Source of the DNA: a virus
DNA: 29,971 nucleotides
Strand: one strand, 5' to 3'
Virus record (IMG/VR): IMGVR_UViG_3300017708_000771
Location: 1 to 29,971 of that record
Part shown: positions 21,048 through 27,794 of the stretch, piece after piece
Layout of the letters: every line of letters begins with the position of its first letter
Numbering within the stretch: position 1 is the stretch's first letter
Program-made: the position numbers and the translations under genes
Notes under the pieces: model-generated
What the model saw: only the letters and a program-made list of their open reading frames with translations
The model's database searches: none
What the model was told of the DNA's origin: nothing

Positions 21048-21448
21048 GTACAAGTACTTCAAATAGAAATAAAGATATAAGACACTTTTTTGGATCTCTG
21101 ATGATCTTTGGAATGGTAATAGCTATTATGTATTATCTTTCTCAGTATGAGATACCTAGTCAGAATAGAGACATTCTAACTACCCTGACTGGAATGCTGG
21201 CGGCTAGTTTAGCGATGATCATAGCAGCTATAACAGGGTCTAGACCCAATGAGCTGGAAGAAGCTAGAAAAGAAATATCATCTCTGAGAATGAAAGTAGA
21301 GATGCTGGTTACTCAAAAGGATGGACTAGAGTCTATGCTTATAGATATGCAGAATCAGACCATCTCTAGACTTCTTATTGCTGAAGATGTAGAAGGATCT
21401 GAGGGATGTAAATGTGGAGAAAATGAATGTAAATGTAATGATCAATGA
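21044..21448 (+). CDS. Two-span membrane protein with coiled coil and Cys-rich tail
   Basis: This 134-residue protein has two membrane helices (about 15-33 and 44-64), then a charged helix likely to form a coiled coil (LEEARKEISSLRMKVEMLVT at 71-90), and ends CKCGENECKC with C122, C124, C129 and C131. It starts in the previous gene by four bases and ends in an ATGA overlap with the endolysin gene. It could be a holin, pinholin regulator or spanin-like protein. The four-cysteine end could bind metal or form disulphides. The exact role is uncertain. Confidence 0.6.
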   Translation: MSTSTSNRNKDIRHFFGSLMIFGMVIAIMYYLSQYEIPSQNRDILTTLTGMLAASLAMIIAAITGSRPNELEEARKEISSLRMKVEMLVTQKDGLESMLIDMQNQTISRLLIAEDVEGSEGCKCGENECKCNDQ

Positions 21449-21828
21449 ATTTAAAAAACTTTAAAATTGAAGAATTTGATAGCCCAGATATGGAAGTGGG
21501 ATCTGCCGCTGATTATATGTCTAGTGATTTCCTCAATAAGCTTGATTTGGCTAGGGATTATGCCAAAATACCATTCCACATCAATAGTGGAGCTAGATCG
21601 CCAGAGCATAACAAAAAAGTGGGAGGAAAGCCCAACAGCTCACATCTCACCACAACAGAGGGAGGAGCGTGTGCAGCAGATATTAAATACCTTGGATCCA
21701 GAAATAGATTCATTATTGTTAATGCATTGCTCAAGGCTGGTCTATCAAGGATCGGAATCCATGAGGTTTTTATCCATGTGGATTCAGACTCCACAAAGGA
21801 TCAAGATGTCATCTGGTTATATAAGTAA
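21445..21828 (+). CDS. Endolysin, peptidase M15 family
   Basis: This 127-residue protein is an M15-type D-Ala-D-Ala peptidase-like lysin. Motifs are FHINSGARSPEHNKKVGGKP at 44-63, NSSHL with zinc ligand H67, CAADI with ligand D79, and VFIHVD with H111 and catalytic-site D113. It would cut peptide cross-links of the host wall. It has no signal peptide, so a holin must let it through; the holin candidate follows 18 bases downstream. Length and motif order match phage M15_3 lysins. Confidence 0.88.
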   Translation: MNLKNFKIEEFDSPDMEVGSAADYMSSDFLNKLDLARDYAKIPFHINSGARSPEHNKKVGGKPNSSHLTTTEGGACAADIKYLGSRNRFIIVNALLKAGLSRIGIHEVFIHVDSDSTKDQDVIWLYK

Positions 21829-21846
21829 TACAACAGGATCAACTCT

Positions 21847-22224
21847 ATGCTTAAATTATTATTAGGTTTATTAGGTGGAAAAAATAATGAAAAGTCAGCT
21901 ATTGGAGGACTGGCTTGGGAGATTAGAGAGGCTATAAAAGGAAAAGAGCTTGATCCAAAAGAATTAATAGAACTTCAAACTAAAATAAATGAAGCAGAAG
22001 CAAAACATAGGAGTATTTTTGTTAGTGGTTGGCGCCCTAGTGTGGGCTGGATTTCATCATTATCCTTTGGCTATCATTTCCTTATATATCCAATTATTAG
22101 AACTATCTATCCAGATACGGAGTTTCCTGTTTTAGATACAGAGCCTCTTTTTACTGTACTGATGGGGATGCTTGGGTTAGGAGGTTTAAGGACATTTGAA
22201 AAGCTAAAAGGGAAAACTTCTTAA
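21847..22224 (+). CDS. 3-TM holin (GTA holin-like)
   Basis: This 125-residue protein matches the 3-TM holin type: an acidic N-terminal helix, then FVSGWRPSVGWISSLSFGYH at 58-77 with the GWRP signature, FLIYPII as membrane helix, PVLDTEPLFTVLMGMLGLGG at 94-113, and LRTFEKLKG at the end. Holins make the membrane lesion that releases the endolysin. It follows the M15 endolysin, completing the lysis cassette. The motif match is good. Confidence 0.82.
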   Translation: MLKLLLGLLGGKNNEKSAIGGLAWEIREAIKGKELDPKELIELQTKINEAEAKHRSIFVSGWRPSVGWISSLSFGYHFLIYPIIRTIYPDTEFPVLDTEPLFTVLMGMLGLGGLRTFEKLKGKTS

Positions 22225-22225
22225 T

Positions 22226-22357
22226 ATGGCTAAAATCAAGGAGGTTTCTTTTTATAAAAAGAATAAAAAAAAGAGGAAAGGAGTTCATTCTAAGAATGCA
22301 TCCAAAGGTCAAAAAGGATGGAAGAAAAAATATAAGGGACAAGGTAAAAAAAGATAA
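22226..22357 (+). CDS. Small Lys-rich protein conserved in Bacteroidetes phages
   Basis: This 43-residue frame encodes a very basic protein (KKNKKKRKGVHSKNASKGQK at 11-30, ending KYKGQGKKR). Proteins with the KG-V-H-S-K and K-Y-x-GQGK pattern recur in Bacteroidetes phages, often near lysis or tail genes, and are uncharacterised. It starts one base after the holin stop and ends two bases before the next gene. It may bind nucleic acid. It resembles a ribosomal-protein tail in composition. Confidence 0.65.
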   Translation: MAKIKEVSFYKKNKKKRKGVHSKNASKGQKGWKKKYKGQGKKR

Positions 22358-22359
22358 TA

Positions 22360-22653
22360 ATGGCAACTAGAGACTTATACAGTTCAAATAATTTTTATAG
22401 AATGTCTTTTGGAGATTATGGCTTTAGACTTCTAGACTATACACATGGGAACTCCTCTACTCCATCTGGAGAGTATTTTTGTTCTATAGAATGTACAGAG
22501 AATAGTACAATAACATTAACAAACGACATATCTGGAGGAGACTCTGGCTACACAGACTTTTCAATTAAAGAAGGGCATATTATTTACGGAAACTTTACCA
22601 ATATCTCAATAACTCATGGACAGGTAATCTGTTATTTAAGAAAGCCTAAATAA
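22360..22653 (+). CDS. Hypothetical beta-rich structural protein
   Basis: This 97-residue protein looks beta-rich (YGFRLLDYTHGN, GEYFCSIECTENSTITLTND, DFSIKEGHIIYGNFTNISIT), without signal peptide. It resembles small phage decoration or fibre-associated proteins in composition, with many Ser, Thr, Gly and Asn. It lies between the lysis genes and the fibre genes and overlaps the next gene by one base. I cannot name a family. Confidence 0.55.
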   Translation: MATRDLYSSNNFYRMSFGDYGFRLLDYTHGNSSTPSGEYFCSIECTENSTITLTNDISGGDSGYTDFSIKEGHIIYGNFTNISITHGQVICYLRKPK

Positions 22654-22907
22654 TGTTAGGACTGTCTTTTACAAATTTATCAAGGTCTAAAAAGACTAAA
22701 AAGATTATAAAAAAATATCTTCAAGATAATCTTGAGGATCTGTGGAATAATACAGAGGATAGGTGGCAATCTTACAACTATCTAATTCCATTAACTTGGG
22801 ATTCTATAAATGAAGTTTGGGATAGATACAATGAAAGACTTCCTGAGACTTGGGAAGTGATGAATAGTAACTGGAACTCAGAGAGTGATCTATGGAATGA
22901 AATATAA
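22653..22907 (+). CDS. Protein with heptad-spaced tryptophans
   Basis: This 84-residue protein has a basic N-terminal 22 residues (LSRSKKTKKIIKKYLQ) and then seven tryptophans in a strict pattern: W31 and W38, W49 and W56, and W67, W74 and W81. Neighbours are seven apart within a group, and group starts are 18 apart. Local sequences such as WDSINEVWD closely match WDSITDQW in the tail-tip protein at 216-2129. A structural, perhaps tail or fibre, role is inferred. The next promoter overlaps its stop. Confidence 0.58.
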   Translation: MLGLSFTNLSRSKKTKKIIKKYLQDNLEDLWNNTEDRWQSYNYLIPLTWDSINEVWDRYNERLPETWEVMNSNWNSESDLWNEI

Positions 22908-22921
22908 TTTTGTTAAATTTG
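22905..22921 (+). promoter_or_regulatory. Tandem -7 boxes before the fibre genes
   Basis: Two candidate boxes follow each other: TAATTTTG at 22905-22912 and TAAATTTG at 22914-22921. The second is followed by TAAAAAATA like the boxes at 10119, 18501 and 26583 and lies 13 bases before the ATG at 22935. Confidence 0.62.
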
Positions 22922-22934
22922 TAAAAAATATAAT

Positions 22935-23564
22935 ATGGGAACGAGTTTAAGCGGCTTAAAGATAAAAGATACTTATCAGGGGATTATAAAGCTTACTGAT
23001 AATGCTGCTGCGTCTGGCTCTACTAAAGAGCTTACAGATGGAGTAGGGAATGATCTAAATATACAAGTAGATACAACTGGGAGACTAGAAGCTACTTCTT
23101 TCGTCAAAACTTCTGGGACTAGCTCACAGATACTTTTAGCGGATGGAACTGTAGCTACTTCCATTGGATCTTCATTTATAGCGAATGATTCTGTAGGATA
23201 TGATCAGCTTACTGATAGATACACAGCAAAACAAGATATATCTACTACTACTGGGACTATTAACTTAAATGCTGCCTCTTATGCGGTTTTTGAACTTACA
23301 GGAAATGTAGGGACTGCAACTCTTAATATACAGAACATAAAAAAAGGAACTGTAATAGACATTTTACTATCTGGATCTGATTTATCCAGTGCGGTAATAA
23401 CTTTATCTGATAGTTTTACAACTTCTGCAATTAATAAAGTGGGAAGCAATAATCTAGACACTAGCGGAACTAATTTGATTCAGGTAGTTTGTTTAGATGA
23501 TAATGATTCAGATGCAATACTGAATTATGCAATAGCAACTTATACAACTGATACAACTCCTTAA
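22935..23564 (+). CDS. Putative fibre or tail-associated structural protein
   Basis: This 209-residue protein is rich in Thr, Ser, Asp and Asn and mostly beta. The N-terminal part (LKIKDTYQGIIKLTDNAAAS, then GNDLNIQVDTTGRLEATSF) is of a type repeatedly seen at the start of fibre or head-fibre proteins in Bacteroidetes phages and probably anchors to the virion. The C-terminal half (AVFELTGNVGTATLNIQNIK, VIDILLSGSDLSSAVITLS) looks like a trimeric beta structure. It opens a three-gene unit that ends in the LamG receptor-binding protein. The structural role is inferred. Confidence 0.62.
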   Translation: MGTSLSGLKIKDTYQGIIKLTDNAAASGSTKELTDGVGNDLNIQVDTTGRLEATSFVKTSGTSSQILLADGTVATSIGSSFIANDSVGYDQLTDRYTAKQDISTTTGTINLNAASYAVFELTGNVGTATLNIQNIKKGTVIDILLSGSDLSSAVITLSDSFTTSAINKVGSNNLDTSGTNLIQVVCLDDNDSDAILNYAIATYTTDTTP

Positions 23565-23568
23565 TAAT

Positions 23569-24126
23569 ATGAAAGCAAAAACTATAAATGGTCAAGTAAA
23601 AATATATAAAAGCTTACCATCACAATACACGAAGGATGATGGAAGTGTGATCCTAAATTTTAGAAATGCAGACTCAGCAGCTCATGAAGCTGAGGGTTTT
23701 TTTGATGTTATAAAGCCTAGCTATAATCCTTTAACTCAAACCAAAGGCGGCTTATACTTTAATGAAGATGATTCAGTATTCACTTATGATGTTACAGATA
23801 TTGACTTTAGTCAAGAGATGGACATCATTGGAGAAGATGGAGAGCCTACAGGAGAGACAGAAAATAGATATAAGATAGCCGACATCAAAGCAAGTAAGTT
23901 ATCTGAGATTAAATCTAAGGCAGGTAAAATGTTAGAGCCTACAGATTGGCAAGTCATAAGAAAATCAGAAAGAGATATAAATATTGATTCAGATGTACAG
24001 ACAGAAAGGGCAGGCATTTTAACTGAAGCTGATAGATTAGAAGCTGAGGTTAATGCTTTTACTTCTTACGCTGATGTTTTACAATACAGTGTAGTATTTT
24101 TTCCTTCATCTGATGAAATAGAATAA
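23569..24126 (+). CDS. Putative fibre-associated or assembly protein
   Basis: This 185-residue protein lies between two fibre genes. The N-terminal half has beta features (VKIYKSLPSQYTKDDGSVIL, GGLYFNEDDSVFTYDVTDI); the C-terminal half is helical (KASKLSEIKSKAGKMLEPTD, WQVIRKSERDI, ILTEADRLEAEVNAF). The helical part with TDWQVIRKSE resembles the C-terminal domain of tail-fibre assembly chaperones and XkdW-like proteins. It may help to fold the LamG protein encoded next. No signal peptide is seen. Confidence 0.58.
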   Translation: MKAKTINGQVKIYKSLPSQYTKDDGSVILNFRNADSAAHEAEGFFDVIKPSYNPLTQTKGGLYFNEDDSVFTYDVTDIDFSQEMDIIGEDGEPTGETENRYKIADIKASKLSEIKSKAGKMLEPTDWQVIRKSERDINIDSDVQTERAGILTEADRLEAEVNAFTSYADVLQYSVVFFPSSDEIE

Positions 24127-24127
24127 T

Positions 24128-26542
24128 ATGAGCTTTAACAAAAAATTTTTTACAACTGGAGGGATTGTAGCCTCTAGTGGTGCAGTAACTTGTACAACTG
24201 ATTCCACAGACCCATTTGGTGATTCAAGTGGTGTAGCGTTATACAATCTTGATTACGATGCAAGTACTGCTCCTGATGCGACTACTGACTACTCAGGCAC
24301 ACCTAATGATATTGACTTTGGAGTTGATGGACATATAAATTGGGGTGCAAGGTTTAACGGAAGCAGCAGTATTATAAAAGATGTTTTAGGCAGTGGTTTT
24401 ACTTATGCAACCAAAACTATGACTTTTTCTGCTTGGATATTTGTAACAGATAACTCTAATGATAATGTGATTATTGCGGATGGGTTTACAAATTCTACAG
24501 GGGGATGGGCAATTTCCACTGGATATGGGAGTGCGCCAAATCAAAAATTAGCTTTTAGTAGGTCAGGTTCTGTTGGAGGTGTTCAGCAAACGTATGGATC
24601 TGTAACTATTCCTGACGATACTTGGACACATATTGTGGTAAGCGTTGATTTCCCAAATATGACTACAAATAGCAGTATAAAAATGTACATAAATGGAACG
24701 GAGGACACGAGTCTTACGGATGGCATTGGTTATGCGTTCCAAGAAAATTCAACATATAACACTTCTATCGGAGGTAGTTGGTCAGGCTCTGCAGGAAGAT
24801 TATTTGAAGGTAGTATTGACCAAGTTAGGATATTCAACAAAGCGTTATCATCAAATGAAGTAAGTACACTTGCGGCAGAAACCGCTTGTGTATATACATC
24901 CACCACAGACATAGTGAACTATCCTACAGGAACTACACCAGTAGCTTATTACAAATTGGATAACAGTTCAGAGGACTTTTCTACAGGGGGTAACGATGGA
25001 ACAGACACGAACGTTGAGTACAGGTTTGGGCGGTATGGTCAAGCTGCGAGTTTTGATGGTGGTGGGGATTCAATACAAATAAATGGATTTTCAGGATTTA
25101 CAAACTATAATTTTACTTTGTCTATTTGGATCAATTCAACTGATACTTCAGCCTATATAACTTCTTTTCGTGATCCTATGTATATAAGTATCATTTTGGG
25201 TGGTTATAGTGGTGGCACTAATGGAATGGGCATATATGATGGGTCAAATCAATACTTTATAAATAATACCGCAATGCAAGGTATTAATGATGGTAATTGG
25301 CATCATATTGTAATGACTCACGATGGCACAAATCTAAAAGGGTATATAGATGGAAGTATTATAGCAACTGTATCATCAGGTACTACAACGCAATATTCAG
25401 GAGGAACTAATTATAACAGGATTGGTATGAGAGGTGATGGAAATTCAAGTAGTTTTGATTATAATGGTTTAGTTGATCAATTGCGTTTATTTAATTCTGC
25501 CCTTACATCAGATCAAGTAACCGAACTATACAACGAAAAGCCTGAAGTAGATACATCTAACTTTAAAGCGGTGTTGTATGAGGGGAATAGTAGTACTCAA
25601 TATATTTCAAATGTAGGGTTTCAACCTGACTTTGTTTGGATAAAGAATAGGGATACTACAAATAACCATATGCTTTACGACTCCGTAAGAGGTGCAACTA
25701 AAACACTTAACAGTAATGGCACAGGTTCTGAAGGAACACATTCTGATGCTTTAACATCTTTTGAAGATAATGGCTTCTTTTTAGGTTCTAAAGCACACGT
25801 TAATGGTAATAATAATAGCCTTGTAGCTTGGAATTGGAAAGCAGGAGGCGATGCGGTCAATATCGGAGTAAATTCAATTACAGGATCTACACCATCTATT
25901 GCATCAGATGTTAGTGCAAATACTGCTGCAGGTTTTAGTGTAGTAAAAGTAACTAACCATAATAATACTCAAACTATTGCACACGGACTATCACAAGCAC
26001 CTGAAGTAATATTTCAAAAAATAACAAATTCATCAGGTTATGGATGGTATGTTTATCATAAAGACGTAGGAAACGACAAGTATTTACAACTTAATACAAC
26101 TGCTGCCGCAGTAAGTGATAACTTTTGGGATTACACTTCGCCAACAGATACTGTTTTTACTCACAAATTTTCTACTTCTTCTTTCAATATGATTTTTTAT
26201 TGTTGGCATTCAGTTGCAGGATATAGTAAGATAGGGACTTATGAGGGTGATGGAACTAATGATTATAGCAAAGAAATAACAGGATTAGGTTTTGACCCAA
26301 GTTTTGTAATGGTTAAAAATGTAGATAGTAGCGGAAGTAATTGGGAAATGATAGATATAAGAAGGGGTGATGAGAAAAACCTATATGCAAATGAAAGTTA
26401 TTCTGAAAATGCAAACAGTGCTTCTTCTTATGGTTCGGGTAAATTTATTACAGATGGATTTGAAGTAGCAAGGGGATCTGTTTCTTCTTCTGTACATTGG
26501 AACAGATCAGACGATACCTATTTATATATGGCATTTAAATAA
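24128..26542 (+). CDS. Receptor-binding tail fibre with two LamG domains
   Basis: This 804-residue protein is the likely host-recognition fibre. Two concanavalin/LamG-like (Laminin_G_3) domains occur at about 35-250 and 270-470; each has a TFSAWIFVT- or FTLSIWINST-type strand, a WTHIVVSVD or WHHIVMTHDG strand, and an end FEGSIDQVRIFNKALSSNEV or YNGLVDQLRLFNSALTSDQV. The C-terminal 320 residues (VGFQPDFVWIKNRDTTN, LYDSVRGATKTL, LVAWNWKAGG, TIAHGLSQAPEVIFQKI) match a repeat domain common in marine phage structural proteins (DUF7483-like). Its CpG content is about twice that of the terminase gene and its GATC content lower, which suggests recent acquisition. It ends with the region before the major tail gene promoter. 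Confidence 0.8.
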   Translation: MSFNKKFFTTGGIVASSGAVTCTTDSTDPFGDSSGVALYNLDYDASTAPDATTDYSGTPNDIDFGVDGHINWGARFNGSSSIIKDVLGSGFTYATKTMTFSAWIFVTDNSNDNVIIADGFTNSTGGWAISTGYGSAPNQKLAFSRSGSVGGVQQTYGSVTIPDDTWTHIVVSVDFPNMTTNSSIKMYINGTEDTSLTDGIGYAFQENSTYNTSIGGSWSGSAGRLFEGSIDQVRIFNKALSSNEVSTLAAETACVYTSTTDIVNYPTGTTPVAYYKLDNSSEDFSTGGNDGTDTNVEYRFGRYGQAASFDGGGDSIQINGFSGFTNYNFTLSIWINSTDTSAYITSFRDPMYISIILGGYSGGTNGMGIYDGSNQYFINNTAMQGINDGNWHHIVMTHDGTNLKGYIDGSIIATVSSGTTTQYSGGTNYNRIGMRGDGNSSSFDYNGLVDQLRLFNSALTSDQVTELYNEKPEVDTSNFKAVLYEGNSSTQYISNVGFQPDFVWIKNRDTTNNHMLYDSVRGATKTLNSNGTGSEGTHSDALTSFEDNGFFLGSKAHVNGNNNSLVAWNWKAGGDAVNIGVNSITGSTPSIASDVSANTAAGFSVVKVTNHNNTQTIAHGLSQAPEVIFQKITNSSGYGWYVYHKDVGNDKYLQLNTTAAAVSDNFWDYTSPTDTVFTHKFSTSSFNMIFYCWHSVAGYSKIGTYEGDGTNDYSKEITGLGFDPSFVMVKNVDSSGSNWEMIDIRRGDEKNLYANESYSENANSASSYGSGKFITDGFEVARGSVSSSVHWNRSDDTYLYMAFK

Positions 26543-26562
26543 AATGGAAGATTTGAAGATAT

Positions 26563-26590
26563 TTGAGAAAATTAAAAAGTATTATATTTG
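26563..26590 (+). promoter_or_regulatory. Full -33/-7 promoter of the major tail gene
   Basis: TTG at 26563-26565 is followed 17 bases later by TATATTTG at 26583-26590, a complete Bacteroidetes-type promoter, and then by TAAAAAATA. The ATG at 26607 lies 16 bases after the box. This is the best promoter in the window, before a gene needed in many copies. Confidence 0.75.
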
Positions 26591-26606
26591 TAAAAAATAA
26601 AGAATT

Positions 26607-27041
26607 ATGGCGAGTACAGTATTTAACGGAACTGATCTAGTTTTGAAATTAGTAGCCGATGGAGGCACATTAGAGCCTCTAGGACATTCAACTTCATGCT
26701 CTATGACTATCAATCATGATCTTCCAGAAGCAACCTCTAAAGACAGCGGAGGCTATTCAGAAGCGATCTCAGGATTAAGATCCTTTGAGGTATCTTTTGA
26801 TGGTTTGGTGGATTATACTGATGAGGGATCAAGTAAGACTAATGCTGATGGAATTATCACATTAGTAAATAACAGAAGTAAAGTAGATTTTACTTTTGGA
26901 ACTGCTACTACTGGAGATCAGTTAATAACTGGCGAAGGTTTTATTTCTAGTATTGAGGTAAGCGCTGAAATGGAATCAGCTGTATCTTATTCTGGAACTA
27001 TTACTGGAACTGGAGCAATCACCATCTCTACCAACTCATAA
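26607..27041 (+). CDS. Major tail tube protein (TP901-1-like)
   Basis: This 144-residue protein fits the tail tube family: FNGTDLVLKLVADGG at 6-20, SCSMTINHDLPEATSKDSGG at 30-49, GLRSFEVSFDGLVDYTDEG around 56-74, then VDFTFGTATTGDQLITGEGF near 92-111 and SAVSYSGTITGTGAIT at the end. It stacks as hexamers to make the tail tube. It has the best promoter in the genome and is followed by the G/GT chaperones and tape measure, the standard siphophage order. Confidence 0.87.
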   Translation: MASTVFNGTDLVLKLVADGGTLEPLGHSTSCSMTINHDLPEATSKDSGGYSEAISGLRSFEVSFDGLVDYTDEGSSKTNADGIITLVNNRSKVDFTFGTATTGDQLITGEGFISSIEVSAEMESAVSYSGTITGTGAITISTNS

Positions 27042-27049
27042 GCTAGTAC

Positions 27050-27442
27050 ATGAATATCAAAAGAGGCTACTATACTGCCAGTCTAGGCGGTGAGGATAGA
27101 GTCATGCGCTTTAATATGAACTTCTGGGCGGAGTTCTGTGATATTTTAGATGTAAAGCTTGAACAAATAGGAGATCTTTTTGATGGTGGAGTTTCTTTGT
27201 CTGCTATCAGAGCCTTAATTTATTCTGGTCTAGTTACTTTTGACAGAGAAAATAATAAGGAAATAAATTATACTATCTATACTGTGGGATCATGGCTAGA
27301 TGACATGAAGGCGGAGGAGCTTACTGGAATAGTAGAGGCTATGATGCAATCAAAAATACTAGGTAATGATCTCAATGTAGGTATAGATAGAAATCCAGAT
27401 CCAGAAAAAAAAACGAAAGCAGCTCCAAAAAAGCAGGAGTAA
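27050..27442 (+). CDS. Tail assembly chaperone, G-type
   Basis: This 130-residue protein lies between the major tail and tape-measure genes, as does lambda gpG. It is helical (FNMNFWAEFCDILDVKLEQI, AIRALIYSGLVTF, WLDDMKAEELTGIVEAMMQS) and ends in a Lys/Pro/Ala-rich tail. The last 40 bases contain two slippery heptamers in the correct frame: A-AAA-AAA at 27406-27412 and A-AAA-AAG at 27427-27433. A -1 shift there joins it to the downstream frame to make a 239-residue GT protein. G and GT guide tape-measure assembly and set the ratio. Confidence 0.82.
   Translation: MNIKRGYYTASLGGEDRVMRFNMNFWAEFCDILDVKLEQIGDLFDGGVSLSAIRALIYSGLVTFDRENNKEINYTIYTVGSWLDDMKAEELTGIVEAMMQSKILGNDLNVGIDRNPDPEKKTKAAPKKQE
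27427..27433 (+). promoter_or_regulatory. Programmed -1 ribosomal frameshift site
   Basis: In the frame of the G gene the sequence reads CCA AAA AAG CAG GAG TAA, so A-AAA-AAG is a canonical X-XXY-YYZ slippery heptamer, the same as in E. coli dnaX, nine bases before the stop codon ends. A second slippery run, A-AAA-AAA, lies at 27406-27412. The -1 frame is open from 27391 to the stop at 27766-27768. Confidence 0.78.
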
Positions 27443-27768
27443 GCTGGGATGATTTACTGGATTACTATATAGGTCAAGTAGGCATAGATCCTGATACATT
27501 CTGGAATAATACATGGGCAGAGAATCAACTCCTAGGGGAGTCTTATAATATAAGGCAAAATCTAGAATGGGAGAGGATTAGATACTTAGCGACAATGATT
27601 CACAATGTAAACTGTACGAAAAAGTCAGAGATGAAAAAACCAGAGGAACTCATGAAACTTCCTCAAGATAAAATCAACAAAAATAAGATAGAGCCAAAAT
27701 CTACCAGAGAGCAGTTTGAGAAGTTTTGGGCTAGAGTACAAAGGGCGCATAATCAAGAAAAGGATTAG
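27433..27768 (+). CDS. Frameshift-encoded T extension of tail chaperone GT
   Basis: This frame of 111 residues is open in the -1 frame relative to the G gene and has no useful start codon of its own; the first ATG comes after about 50 codons. Its product starts AGVSWDDLLDYYIGQVGIDP, with further helices (NIRQNLEWERIRYLATMI and STREQFEKFWARVQRAHN). The SWDDLLDYY start is typical of the T part of siphophage tail chaperones. Slipping at 27427-27433 makes a 239-residue fusion with 128 residues of G. The 3' end overlaps the terminator stem. Gene order and frame agree fully with the lambda G/GT arrangement. Confidence 0.82.
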   Translation, partial: AGVSWDDLLDYYIGQVGIDPDTFWNNTWAENQLLGESYNIRQNLEWERIRYLATMIHNVNCTKKSEMKKPEELMKLPQDKINKNKIEPKSTREQFEKFWARVQRAHNQEKD

Positions 27769-27780
27769 CGCCTTTTTTTT
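27740..27780 (+). terminator. Intrinsic terminator after the tail chaperone gene
   Basis: AAAGGGCGC and GCGCCTTTT pair over 9 bp with one wobble, extended inward by TAATC/GATTA with one bulged A, around the loop AAGAAAAG, followed by a T-run to 27780. The next -7 box begins at 27783. Confidence 0.85.
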
Positions 27781-27782
27781 AT

Positions 27783-27790
27783 TAATTTTG
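27783..27790 (+). promoter_or_regulatory. -7 promoter box of the tape-measure gene
   Basis: TAATTTTG matches TAnnTTTG. It lies two bases after the terminator T-run and only four bases before the ATG at 27795, so the message may be nearly leaderless, as at 14307. Confidence 0.55.
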
Positions 27791-27794
27791 CATT

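Noticed and set aside
21467-21865. 132-residue frame on the + strand overlapping the endolysin
   Set aside because: Shadow frame of the M15 endolysin, which has clear catalytic motifs.
26544-26600. 18-codon frame MEDLKIFEKIKK before the major tail gene
   Set aside because: Too short, and it lies over the -33/-7 promoter; probably chance.
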